Shown: positions 23,516 through 31,431 of the stretch, one piece after another
Layout: each line of letters opens with the position of its first letter
How positions within the stretch are numbered: the first letter of the stretch is position 1
Source: Melghirimyces profundicolus
Lineage (GTDB): Bacteria; Bacillota; Bacilli; Thermoactinomycetales; DSM-45169
Direction of reading: 5' to 3'
Assembly (NCBI RefSeq): GCF_003054245.1
Contig: NZ_QBKR01000001.1
Location: forward strand, 124,001-188,000
Length of the DNA: 64,000 nucleotides
Made by a program: the position numbers and the translations under genes
Notes under the pieces: generated by a model
The model's input: the letters and a program-made list of their open reading frames with translations, nothing else
Told to the model about the DNA's origin: nothing
Databases searched by the model: none

Positions 23516-25201
23516 TCAGGGGTGGATCACCAGGAGGTGATCCAGTTTTTTGGCCTGTTGAAGGATCCGGTTCCGTTGTTTCGGATCCAGGGTGGAGTCG
23601 GATTCCAGCCGGCGGATCAGGCGGTCGAGACGGTGACCGGATTGCTCGTTCCGGTTTTCCACCACCGACTGAAACAGTTGTTCCGCATCTTTTCGCAGCG
23701 GATCACTTCCGCTCCCTTTGATGTCCTCCCAAAGATGGTACAGCGCGAACATTTCCATGGCGGTCAGGTAGACACGCAGACGCCGTTTGGGGTCAAATAC
23801 CAGGGTTTCGCCGATGATACCCGGATGGTTGGACCGGTAGGACCATCCCGCGTCTTCTTCAAATCCCGGGTTGGTGACCTCAAAGCCCTTCGGTTCCAAC
23901 TGGTCAAAGCCGGTAAAGAACCACACCGGGGTCCCTTCTTTTTTCCGTTGAAGGCGGAGGGTGAGGACCGCCACTGTTTTTCCTTTCAGATAGGGGGCCA
24001 GATTCAGGTGCTCTTTTTCCCATGTTTCCGGCCGCCGGGACCGGACATCTTTTTCCCAAACCACTTTGTCGTCGATGAGAACCTGTTTGACATATTGGCC
24101 CTTTTTCAGGTTCCGGGGGTGAACGCTCAGGTGGTGAAGGTCGAGGGAATATTGATCCGATCCGTCGGTCCGGATCTGCTGTTGGATCTCCCCCTGATCG
24201 CCGGGGGAGGGGGTGTGACCGGGAGGAACGAACAGACACCCGTAACCGAAACCGCTGTAAGCGGTTCGGTCCTTTCTTTCGGGAAACCATTCCTTCTGAA
24301 GGACATAGGTGATTAAACCTTGGATGTCTCCTTTTCGAAGATGGTCCAAGCCCACCCGCATACTCGTCTGAACATATCGAACGGAAGGGTTGGAGGGGGT
24401 GGCGGAGAGTTTGCTCGCGTGGATCATCAGAATAAAAGGAAGTCCCTCTTTCTTCAACATGTCGGAGGTGTGCCGGATTTGTTTTTTCAGTTCCCGGGTC
24501 CGCTGCGTGTTGCGAAATTTTCCATCCCTGAAGGTCATCACCACTCCGTCCATCAGGGAACGATACTTTTGCAACAGCTCGGGACGGATGGCGGAGTAAT
24601 AGATCTGGGGGAAGAACTTCAGTCGGGGGTTCATCTCTCTTCCGGCCTTCCTCATGGCGGACACGTATTCCGGGGAGAAAAACGACAGGTTGTGGTTGAA
24701 GTCGTCCATCACCACGCCTTTCAGGTTGGGATGGGACTGGGACAGCTTACCGATGGCGCGGAACCAGGCGATATAGTCGGTTCCGAAGGGTTCCGACTGC
24801 TTTGAACGGGCTTCCGATGGGGGGACGAGGTAGACCCAGACATCGATTCCCGCCTTTCTGGCCGCGGGGAGGAATTCCTTCCGGAGATCGTCCCAGTCGG
24901 TGGAAGCATGCCAAACCAGGTAAACGTAAGTATTGACGCCCAGTTCCTTCAGTTTGCGAACCATCCGGGTCGTGTCCACATGGCGGATCCCGTCCTTCCG
25001 GGGTCGGGGTTCCCGCAACTCCCCTGCATAATCCCCGAGAACGGAAGGGAAGGATTCTCCGGCGTACGCGGTTTTCCATCCGGTGAGCCCGACCTCCGTC
25101 AAAATCGGTCCAAATAAAGACAGACACAGGGAGGCGAGAAGCACAGGAGTCAGCAAGAGCCTCCACCGTGGATGCCTCTCTTGATGCTTTCGATGATTCA
25201 T
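23516..25201 (-). CDS. Secreted putative glycoside-hydrolase-like TIM-barrel protein
   Basis: 561 residues. ATG 25201 has AAAGGGGAAG upstream and opens a signal peptide with a basic start and a long hydrophobic stretch ending near TAYAGES. The next 300 residues look like a TIM barrel of the putative glycosyl-hydrolase type: NTYVYLVWHASTDWDDL, KAGIDVWVYLVPPSE, LKGVVMDDFNHNL (acidic pair at a strand end) and LKFFPQIYYSA. The C-terminal half looks like a beta-sandwich module (HLNLAPYLKGKTVAVLTLRL), then an alpha-helical tail. Exported carbohydrate hydrolysis is the natural guess, but I do not recognise a named family. It stands alone between two terminators, next to the amino-sugar genes. Confidence 0.6.
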   Translation of the reverse strand: MNHRKHQERHPRWRLLLTPVLLASLCLSLFGPILTEVGLTGWKTAYAGESFPSVLGDYAGELREPRPRKDGIRHVDTTRMVRKLKELGVNTYVYLVWHASTDWDDLRKEFLPAARKAGIDVWVYLVPPSEARSKQSEPFGTDYIAWFRAIGKLSQSHPNLKGVVMDDFNHNLSFFSPEYVSAMRKAGREMNPRLKFFPQIYYSAIRPELLQKYRSLMDGVVMTFRDGKFRNTQRTRELKKQIRHTSDMLKKEGLPFILMIHASKLSATPSNPSVRYVQTSMRVGLDHLRKGDIQGLITYVLQKEWFPERKDRTAYSGFGYGCLFVPPGHTPSPGDQGEIQQQIRTDGSDQYSLDLHHLSVHPRNLKKGQYVKQVLIDDKVVWEKDVRSRRPETWEKEHLNLAPYLKGKTVAVLTLRLQRKKEGTPVWFFTGFDQLEPKGFEVTNPGFEEDAGWSYRSNHPGIIGETLVFDPKRRLRVYLTAMEMFALYHLWEDIKGSGSDPLRKDAEQLFQSVVENRNEQSGHRLDRLIRRLESDSTLDPKQRNRILQQAKKLDHLLVIHP

Positions 25202-25356
25202 TCCCGGCTTCCCCTTTCTCTCTGTGATGGCCGGCCGTCCACTCTTCGGGTAGTTTGAAGAGGGAAAGGGTGAATTATGTACCGGTAAATAAAAAGGAAG
25301 AACGGCAAACATAATACAGGGAGAACACACGGCCGGATGTGGCCAAAGGAGTGTGA

Positions 25357-26430
25357 ATGTCTCCCATGGAATTGTTGAAAGAGTTGACTGAAGCCAATGG
25401 TGTTCCCGGTTACGAAGGCGAAATCCGAAGCATTCTGCGCAGGGAACTGGAGCAGCAGAACACCCGGATCCTGACCGACGGGGTGGGAAGCATTTTCGGT
25501 GAAAAAACCGGCACCTCGGGTCAGCCGAGAATCCTTTTGGCCGGTCACATGGATGAAGTCGGGTTTATGGTGACGAAAATCCACAAGGACGGCTACCTGT
25601 ACTTCACCCCTCTGGGCGGTTGGTGGGATCAGGTACTGCTTTCCCAGCGGGTCACGGTGATGACGGAAAAGCGAAACTTTACGGGTGTGATCGGCTCCAA
25701 ACCGCCGCACCTTCTGAAAAGTGACGAGCGAAGCAAAGTGTATCCGATGCGGGAAATGTTCATCGATGTGGGGGCCAGGGACGCGGACCAGGTGAAGAAA
25801 TGGGGGATCAAGGTGGGAGATCCGGTGGTGCCGATCTGCCCCTTCGAAGTCCTGCCGGATTATGACACCATCCTGGCCAAAGCTCTGGACAACCGTTTCG
25901 GTTGTTATCTCGCCCTGGAAGTGCTGAAAAAACTGAAGGACGAACCCCATCCCAACACTGTGGTGGCGGGGGCGACGGTTCAGGAAGAAGTGGGGCTCCG
26001 CGGAGCGGCCACCACGCCTTATGTGGCCGAACCCGATATCGCCTTCGCCCTTGACGTGGGCATCGCCCAGGATGGTCCGGGCAGTGATCGGGCCAATAAA
26101 CCCCATCTTGGCGGCGGCCCGTTGATCACCTTCCTGGACGCCACGATGATTCCCAACATCCGCCTGCGGAATCTGGTCATCGATACGGCGGAGGAGCACC
26201 AGATACCTTATCAGGTGGAAACGATGACCGGCGGGGGCACCGACGCCGGAAAGTTCCACCTTCACCGACGGGGGGTTCCTTCCTTGGTGGTCGGTGTGGC
26301 GGCCCGTTACATCCACAGCCATGTCTCCATGATCAGTAAAAAGGACGTGGAGCATGCGGTCCGTCTCCTCGTGGAAGTGGTGAAGCGACTGGACAGCCAA
26401 GCGTTGGAATCTTTCGGTTTTAACGAATGA
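25357..26430 (+). CDS. M42 family metallo-aminopeptidase
   Basis: 357 residues, the standard length for YsdC/FrvX/PepA-type cobalt- or zinc-dependent aminopeptidases. The dinuclear metal site is visible: LLAGHMDEVGFM (His, Asp), ALDNRFGCY (Asp), TVQEEVGLRGA (catalytic Glu pair), FALDVGIAQD (Asp) and YIHSHVSM (His). It is cytoplasmic, as no signal peptide is seen, and such enzymes form dodecameric shells that trim peptides. ATG 25357 has AAAGGAG five bases upstream. The gene is monocistronic: a terminator follows the stop. Confidence 0.9.
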   Translation: MSPMELLKELTEANGVPGYEGEIRSILRRELEQQNTRILTDGVGSIFGEKTGTSGQPRILLAGHMDEVGFMVTKIHKDGYLYFTPLGGWWDQVLLSQRVTVMTEKRNFTGVIGSKPPHLLKSDERSKVYPMREMFIDVGARDADQVKKWGIKVGDPVVPICPFEVLPDYDTILAKALDNRFGCYLALEVLKKLKDEPHPNTVVAGATVQEEVGLRGAATTPYVAEPDIAFALDVGIAQDGPGSDRANKPHLGGGPLITFLDATMIPNIRLRNLVIDTAEEHQIPYQVETMTGGGTDAGKFHLHRRGVPSLVVGVAARYIHSHVSMISKKDVEHAVRLLVEVVKRLDSQALESFGFNE

Positions 26431-26441
26431 ATCAAACGCCT

Positions 26442-26463
26442 GCCGCCTTCGGGCGGCTTTTTT
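26442..26463 (+). terminator. Rho-independent terminator
   Basis: GCCGCC, TTCG tetraloop, GGCGGC, then six T. It ends the aminopeptidase transcript. Confidence 0.9.
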
Positions 26464-26593
26464 ACGGCTGTTCCGATTCCGCGCCGGGGCGGTGAAAGAG
26501 AGAGTGTGACCTTGAAGAAGTTGGCCCGGATGGAAAGAGAATCGCTTTCATGGTAAGATGAAGGTCGAAAAATCCAACAGGGAGAGGAACCGG

Positions 26594-27328
26594 ATGGATC
26601 GTCGGGACGCTTTTCTGAATGATGTGGAGGAAGATCTGGCCGGGTTGCCTTCCATATCCGCTTCGGCGCTGGTGGAAGAGGCCGGAGGGACGGACCGGCT
26701 GTACCTTGTTTTTGTCGACATCCTGAAGGGGTTTTGTGAAGAAGGCCCCCTCGCCTCGGAACGGGTGGCGGAAATGGTGGACCCGGTTCGCCGTCTGGCA
26801 GGGACGCTGGTCGAAAAAGGCCTTCCTGGACGCAACCTGGTATTTTTGCAGGACGAACATGCCCGGGAGGCCGCGGAGTTCAGCGCTTTTCCGCCCCATT
26901 GCATCCGGGGGACGTCCGAGGCGGAGACCGTGAAGGCACTGCAACCTTTTCTCCGGATGGAGGGAGCCCGGCTGTTCCGCAAGAACGCGACCAACGCCCT
27001 GTTCGGGAGGGACGGATCCGGGAGGCGTTTTTTTGAATTTTTGGAAGAGGGCTTTCGCCAAGGTCCCGCCACCTTCGTGGTGACGGGAGACTGTACGGAT
27101 CTTTGCATCTACCAGAACGCCATGGGGATCCGTCTTCTGGCCAATGAACATAACGCCGATGTCCGGGTGGTGGTGTCAAAGGAACATGTCCGGACCTACG
27201 ACACTCCCGTGGAGACGGCACGGGAAGCTGGAATTCCCGCCCATGACGGGGAACTGATGGACGCACTGTTTCTGTATCACATGAAGCTGAACGGCATTGA
27301 AGTAGTGCAAACGATTACGGCGGGCTGA
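26594..27328 (+). CDS. Isochorismatase-family cysteine hydrolase (nicotinamidase-like)
   Basis: 244 residues. The catalytic triad of cysteine hydrolases is recognisable: Asp in LVFVDILKGFC, Lys in LFRKNATNALFG and Cys in VVTGDCTDLCIYQNA. Members hydrolyse amides such as nicotinamide, ureidoacrylate or isochorismate. The order of motifs and the TGxCTDxCV-like nucleophile region most resemble nicotinamidases, but the rest of the pocket cannot be judged by eye. ATG 26594 follows AGGGAGAGG; an earlier in-frame ATG at 26558 has no ribosome site. nuoD begins 24 bases downstream, so the two may share a transcript; no functional link is evident apart from NAD metabolism. Confidence 0.78.
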   Translation: MDRRDAFLNDVEEDLAGLPSISASALVEEAGGTDRLYLVFVDILKGFCEEGPLASERVAEMVDPVRRLAGTLVEKGLPGRNLVFLQDEHAREAAEFSAFPPHCIRGTSEAETVKALQPFLRMEGARLFRKNATNALFGRDGSGRRFFEFLEEGFRQGPATFVVTGDCTDLCIYQNAMGIRLLANEHNADVRVVVSKEHVRTYDTPVETAREAGIPAHDGELMDALFLYHMKLNGIEVVQTITAG

Positions 27329-27352
27329 AGGGTCAAGGGGGGAACAGACAAG

Positions 27353-28450
27353 GTGAGAACGGAAGAAATGCTCTTGAATGTGGGGCCCCAGCACCCCAGT
27401 ACTCACGGGGTGTTCCGGTTGGTCCTGCGGATCGACGGGGAAATCATCCGGGAAGCGACTCCCGTGATCGGTTACCTCCACCGGGGAACGGAAAAGCTGG
27501 CGGAAGATCTGACTTATACCCAGATCATTCCCTACACCGACCGGATGGACTATGTGAACGCCATGAACAACAATCACGCCGTGGTCCTGGCCGTGGAGAA
27601 GTTGATGGGCCTCGAGATCCCCGAACGGGCGGAGTACCTTCGTGTCATCGTCACGGAGTTGAACCGGGTGGCCAGCCACATGGTCTGGTTCGGGACCTAC
27701 CTTCTGGACATCGGCGCGATGAGCCCGTTCCTCTATGCTTTCAAAGACCGGGAAAAGATTGTGGAACTCTTCAATGAACTGTGCGGGGCCCGTCTCACCT
27801 ACAATTACATGCGGGTCGGGGGTGTCAAGTGGGATGCCCCGGAGGGATGGCTTCAGAAAGTGAAGGATCTGATCCCGTACCTCCGCTCCCAGCACAGGGA
27901 ATACATGGATTTCGTCGGCGGAAATGAAATTTTCCACGCCCGTGTGCAGGGGGTGGGGCGGTACGATGCCGGCACCGCGGTCCAATACGGCCTGTCGGGG
28001 CCGGGACTCCGGTGCACCGGTGTGAAACGGGATCTCCGTACAGGTGGGGAGTCCTATTCCATTTACGACCGGTTTGACTTCGATGTTCCCACCTCCACGG
28101 AAGGAGATTGCAAAGCGCGTTTTTTTCTCCGGATGGAAGAGATTCTACAGTCGCTTTCCATTGTGGAACAGGCACTGGAAGGGATTCCGGAAGGCCCGGT
28201 GATGGCCAAGGTGCCCCGGGTGCTTCGGCCTCCGGATGGAGAGGTGTATGCGGCGGTGGAAAATCCCCGCGGGGAACTCGGGGTTCACCTGGTCAGCAAG
28301 GGGAAGGATAAACCTTGGCGGATCCATTGGAAGCGTCCTTCCTTCAGCAACCTCCAAATCCTGCCCCGGCTTCTGGAAGGGGAGAATGTGGCCAACCTGA
28401 TCGCCATTCTCGGGGCGGTCGATATCGTGTTGGGGGACGTGGACGCCTGA
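27353..28450 (+). CDS. nuoD: NADH-quinone oxidoreductase subunit D (solitary)
   Basis: 365 residues, the normal length of Bacillales NuoD. It opens with LLNVGPQHPSTHGVFRL, the quinone-pocket loop of the 49-kDa/NuoD subunit, and continues with GYLHRGTEKLAE, the DYVNAMNNNHA region and GDCKARFFLRMEE, ending in a DIVLGDVDA terminus typical of the complex I subunit. The GTG start has AAGGGGGG upstream. No other nuo gene is adjacent: an isochorismatase-like gene lies before it and a terminator after it. It may be a displaced member of a split nuo operon, a second copy, or part of another hydrogenase-like assembly; the window does not say which. Confidence 0.9.
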   Translation: MRTEEMLLNVGPQHPSTHGVFRLVLRIDGEIIREATPVIGYLHRGTEKLAEDLTYTQIIPYTDRMDYVNAMNNNHAVVLAVEKLMGLEIPERAEYLRVIVTELNRVASHMVWFGTYLLDIGAMSPFLYAFKDREKIVELFNELCGARLTYNYMRVGGVKWDAPEGWLQKVKDLIPYLRSQHREYMDFVGGNEIFHARVQGVGRYDAGTAVQYGLSGPGLRCTGVKRDLRTGGESYSIYDRFDFDVPTSTEGDCKARFFLRMEEILQSLSIVEQALEGIPEGPVMAKVPRVLRPPDGEVYAAVENPRGELGVHLVSKGKDKPWRIHWKRPSFSNLQILPRLLEGENVANLIAILGAVDIVLGDVDA

Positions 28451-28473
28451 CCGGCACTCCCCTGAGACTGTCG

Positions 28474-28502
28474 GGCGGTGAAAAACCCGCCTGTTTTTTT
28501 GG
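28474..28502 (+). terminator. Rho-independent terminator after nuoD
   Basis: GGCGG and CCGCC enclose TGAAAAAC, followed by TG and a long T-run. It isolates nuoD from the DedA gene. Confidence 0.7.
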
Positions 28503-28637
28503 CAATTTCTTCACGCGGTTTTAAAGAAATCGCCGCTGTACATATACTGGTACCAGCCGGCACGTCCTTTCGGTTTTTAGCCGGGGGGAGTTATGTTATT
28601 CTATAGGTATTGCCAAAGAAGAAAACGGGGTTGAACC

Positions 28638-29243
28638 ATGGAACAGACAATGTTTGACATTCTATCACAATATGGATATCTGGGCATCTTTTTCTTCCTG
28701 ATGCTGGGTATCGTGGGTCTTCCCTTACCCGATGAGATCTTGATGACCTTTATCGGTTATCTCGCTTCCATCGGGAGGCTGAATCTCTTTTTCACCTTTA
28801 TCAGCGCCCTGAGCGGTTCCGTCTGCGGGATTACCGTCAGTTACTTTTTGGGAAGTCGTCTCGGCTATCCCTTCCTCAAGCGATATGGAAGTAAGATCTT
28901 CATTACTCGGAGGCGGCTCAGGATTTCCCAATTTCTGTTTCGCAAATACGGAAACTGGGTTCTCTTCTTTGGTTATTTCATCCCGGGAGTACGCCATGTG
29001 ACCGCGTACATGGCGGGGATCTCCAACCTTTCTCCCGGACGTTTTGCGGCCTATGCCTATACCGGGGCGCTGACTTGGTGCACCACCTTTGTGGGTCTCG
29101 GTTATCTTTTGGGAGCCCACTGGGAAAATGTATTTCACGTCATGCACCGATACGGCGTTCTGTTTCTATGGATCGCGATCCCGTTGTTTTTGGTCTGGGT
29201 TGGCCGCGTGATTTACCAGCAGCGCAACCGGTTCAATGCGTGA
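28638..29243 (+). CDS. DedA family membrane protein
   Basis: 201 residues with four to five hydrophobic segments. GIVGLPLPDEILMTFIGYLAS is the re-entrant loop region (a P-x-E/D pattern) and FGYFIPGVRHVTAYMAGISNLSPGRFAAY carries the conserved arginine loop of the VTT/DedA family. DedA proteins are flippases for undecaprenyl phosphate or phosphatidylethanolamine and support envelope stability. The ATG follows a modest GGGG. It is preceded by a terminator and probably has its own promoter. A second, YqaA/DedA-like protein is encoded at 45828. Confidence 0.85.
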   Translation: MEQTMFDILSQYGYLGIFFFLMLGIVGLPLPDEILMTFIGYLASIGRLNLFFTFISALSGSVCGITVSYFLGSRLGYPFLKRYGSKIFITRRRLRISQFLFRKYGNWVLFFGYFIPGVRHVTAYMAGISNLSPGRFAAYAYTGALTWCTTFVGLGYLLGAHWENVFHVMHRYGVLFLWIAIPLFLVWVGRVIYQQRNRFNA

Positions 29244-29364
29244 GAATTTGAGAACGTGCGGGTGGGGGTCCAACCCCCGGACCCTTCATTCACATAGGAT
29301 ATAAGAAAAGGAACACCAGAGATAAACGGATGCCGTGTTTAGTGGAGAGGAGAAGAAAAACCTG

Positions 29365-29847
29365 ATGCTTGAATGGTTGGCCTTGTTTCCCAAGCAATTG
29401 CAAGTGTTATTTCTTGCGGGCCTGCCCTTTATCGAACTGCGCGGAGCGATCCCCTTCGCCACCCTGATCGGCCTTCCTTATTATCAGGGTCTTTTTTTCG
29501 GCATTATCGGGAATTTGCTCCCCATCGTCCCGCTGCTGTACTTTTTTGAGCCCTTGATGGAACGGTTATACCGATTTTCCCCCCGTTATCGGAGGTTCTT
29601 TGAACGAATTCAGAAGCGGGCGGTGGAAAAAGGGGGCCCCATCCGCAAGTACGGGGCAGCCGTCGGTCTTTTTCTGTTTGTGGCTGTTCCCGTCCCGGGG
29701 ACGGGTGCTTACAGCGCCTGTTTTGCCGCTGCTTTCTTTGGCGTGCCTTTTTGGATCTCCGCCGGGTCGATCGCGGTGGGCACCGTCTGTTCCGGTCTGC
29801 TCTTTGCCACACTGAGTCACTATGTGCTGGTTTTTTTCGGGTGGTGA
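29365..29847 (+). CDS. Small multidrug-export-like membrane protein (COG2426)
   Basis: 160 residues with four hydrophobic segments. LAGLPFIELRGAIPFATLIGLP and LFVAVPVPGTGAYSA are the paired conserved motifs (ExRGAIP and PxPGTGA) of the family annotated as putative small multidrug export proteins, related in topology to DedA. The actual substrate is not established for the family. ATG 29365 has GGAGAGGAG about ten bases upstream; a GTG at 29335 lies before this site. It is followed after 35 bases by a DUF488 gene, possibly in one transcript. Confidence 0.78.
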   Translation: MLEWLALFPKQLQVLFLAGLPFIELRGAIPFATLIGLPYYQGLFFGIIGNLLPIVPLLYFFEPLMERLYRFSPRYRRFFERIQKRAVEKGGPIRKYGAAVGLFLFVAVPVPGTGAYSACFAAAFFGVPFWISAGSIAVGTVCSGLLFATLSHYVLVFFGW

Positions 29848-29882
29848 CCGGTATAAAACCCATTCCCGAAGGGGTGAGCCGA

Positions 29883-30239
29883 ATGGAATTCCGTATCAAA
29901 CGCGTATATGAAGAACCGGAAGTTGCCGACGGAACCCGGGTGCTGGTGGACCGGCTCTGGCCGCGGGGCTTGAGCAAAGAAAAAGCCCGGGTCGATCTTT
30001 GGCCCAAGGAATTGGCACCTTCGGACGAGCTCCGCAAACGATTCCACGAAGACGGGGATTTCAACACTTTTGAAAAAGATTACCGCGCCGGGATCGATCC
30101 CGAAGATTTGGATCGCCTGCTGAACCGGTTGGAGGGGGAACGGGTGACACTCCTGTTTGCCAGCAAAGATGAAAAAGAGAACAACGCACAGGTTTTGAAG
30201 AAAATGCTGATGGAAAAAAGCGGACAGCAAAATCGATGA
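29883..30239 (+). CDS. DUF488/YeaO family protein
   Basis: 118 residues, soluble. RIKRVYEEPEVADGTRVLVDRLWPRGLSKEKARVDLW is the signature start of the YeaO-type DUF488 proteins, continuing with WPKELAPSDELRKRF and a LLFASKDEKENNAQVLK end. The family has a small alpha/beta fold and no firmly established biochemical function. The start ATG lies close to a GAAGGGG site. It sits between a membrane protein and a ferredoxin with short gaps, so co-transcription is possible. Confidence 0.85.
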   Translation: MEFRIKRVYEEPEVADGTRVLVDRLWPRGLSKEKARVDLWPKELAPSDELRKRFHEDGDFNTFEKDYRAGIDPEDLDRLLNRLEGERVTLLFASKDEKENNAQVLKKMLMEKSGQQNR

Positions 30240-30264
30240 TCGAAGTCGACAGGAGGGAATCCAT

Positions 30265-30564
30265 ATGCCACAGGTGGCAGTCAAAATCGGACCCCAGGAA
30301 AAATCCTTCGAATGTCAGGAAGGGGAAAACCTTCTTTATGAAGCGATTTCCCGTTCCATCATGATTCCTTTCAACTGCACATCGGGCCGTTGCGGATCCT
30401 GCCGGATCCGCGTGTTGGAAGGAGCGGAGAAATTAAGCGAGGTCGGGGACCGGGAGATCCTCCGACTGGGGGAGGAACAGGTGGAAAAAGGGTTCCGGCT
30501 CGGCTGTCAGACCTACGTGTACGGGGACGTTCGGGTGGAAGTTCCCCAACCGAGGCTCTACTGA
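30265..30564 (+). CDS. [2Fe-2S] ferredoxin
   Basis: 99 residues, plant/adrenodoxin-type ferredoxin fold. The four cluster cysteines are in FNCTSGRCGSCRIRV and GFRLGCQTYV (Cx5CxxC plus a distant Cys). It is a soluble one-electron carrier; the partner enzyme is not evident from context. An AGGAGG site precedes the ATG. It is the last gene before the thiamin riboswitch promoter and has no strong terminator of its own, though a GC-rich hairpin near 30586-30600 may serve. Confidence 0.88.
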   Translation: MPQVAVKIGPQEKSFECQEGENLLYEAISRSIMIPFNCTSGRCGSCRIRVLEGAEKLSEVGDREILRLGEEQVEKGFRLGCQTYVYGDVRVEVPQPRLY

Positions 30565-30581
30565 ACCAGCCGGATCCTTGG

Positions 30582-30610
30582 TTGACCCCGGGACGGGGGG
30601 TTGTTAAAAT
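30582..30610 (+). promoter_or_regulatory. Sigma-A-type promoter of the thiamin operon
   Basis: TTGACC (30582-30587), 17-nt spacer, TAAAAT (30605-30610). The riboswitch begins 28 bases downstream. Confidence 0.75.
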
Positions 30611-30637
30611 AATGAAAACTTCATCTCTTTGACGGTA

Positions 30638-30724
30638 CCACTGGGGGTGCACGGAAGTGCTGAGAGAGGCCTGTGGCCTCAACCCTTTGAACTTGACCTG
30701 GTTCATGCCAGCGTAAGAAAGTGG
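30638..30724 (+). promoter_or_regulatory. TPP (THI-box) riboswitch
   Basis: The conserved core is present: GGGGGTGC, GCTGAGAGAGG, ACCCTTTGAACTTGACCTGG, then ATGCCAGCGTAAGAAAG. CCACT (30638-30642) pairs with AGTGG (30720-30724) as P1. It should bind thiamin pyrophosphate and favour the terminator immediately downstream, lowering expression of tenI-thiO-thiS-thiG. Confidence 0.95.
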
Positions 30725-30761
30725 GGGCCGACCGCATCCGATTTCGTGAAGATCGAGTGGC

Positions 30762-30793
30762 AACCGGCATCCCCAGGGGATGCCGGTTTTTTT
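30762..30793 (+). terminator. Riboswitch expression-platform terminator
   Basis: AACCGGCATCC pairs with GGATGCCGGTT, followed by a T-run. It lies 37 bases after the TPP aptamer and ahead of the first thiamin gene. Confidence 0.9.
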
Positions 30794-30816
30794 GTGGGCA
30801 TAAGAGGGGGGATGGC

Positions 30817-31431
30817 GTGGGAGAGCTTCATTATGTGAGTGCCCCGCACCAGACGCTGGATCAACTCCTTTGGCTCTGCCGGCGCATCGGGCCGTGGGTG
30901 GACCGGATCCACCTCAGGAAAAAGGAAGGGTCGGCGGAGGCGCTTTTCCGATGGGCAAAAGCACTCCTCGAAGAAGGAAGGGTCAAACGGGGGCAGCTGG
31001 TGATCAACGGAAGCCCGGAAGTGGCCCGAACCCTGGGTTGTGCAGGAATCCACCTGCCGGAACGGGAGAAGCCGGAAGCGGGAATCGCCGACCGCGGACG
31101 GCTTCAGGTGGGGTGCTCGGTCCACTCGGTGGAATCGGCGGTGAAGAAGGAGCGGGAAGGGGCGGACTGGTTGTTTTTCGGTCATGTTTTTCCAAGCGGG
31201 AGCAAACCCGGTCTTCCGCCGAAAGGAACGGCCCGTCTTCGGGAGGCGGCGGGGGCCGTCCGCATTCCGGTGCTCGCCATCGGGGGCATCACCGGGGAAC
31301 GGGTGCCCCTGTTATCCGGAACCGGCTGTGCCGGCGTGGCGGTAATCTCGGCTTTGTCCAATGCGCGGGATCCCGGGGCGGCCGCCCGGAGGTTGAAAGA
31401 AAAGATGCGAGTTTGGGAGGAGGAAACATGA
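30817..31431 (+). CDS. tenI: TenI-type thiazole tautomerase / thiamin phosphate synthase-like protein
   Basis: 204 residues, a ThiE/TenI TIM barrel. LVINGSPEVARTLGCAGIHLPE, GCSVHSVESAVKKEREGADWLFFGHVFPSGSKPG and VLAIGGITGERV match the phosphate- and thiazole-binding loops. Its position before thiO-thiS-thiG, as in Bacillus, and a histidine in GCSVHS favour the TenI tautomerase role, which aromatises the thiazole carboxylate phosphate, over ThiE. The start is GTG 30817 with AAGAGGGGGG upstream; an earlier ATG would begin inside the terminator hairpin. Its stop overlaps thiO by four bases. Confidence 0.82.
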   Translation: MGELHYVSAPHQTLDQLLWLCRRIGPWVDRIHLRKKEGSAEALFRWAKALLEEGRVKRGQLVINGSPEVARTLGCAGIHLPEREKPEAGIADRGRLQVGCSVHSVESAVKKEREGADWLFFGHVFPSGSKPGLPPKGTARLREAAGAVRIPVLAIGGITGERVPLLSGTGCAGVAVISALSNARDPGAAARRLKEKMRVWEEET

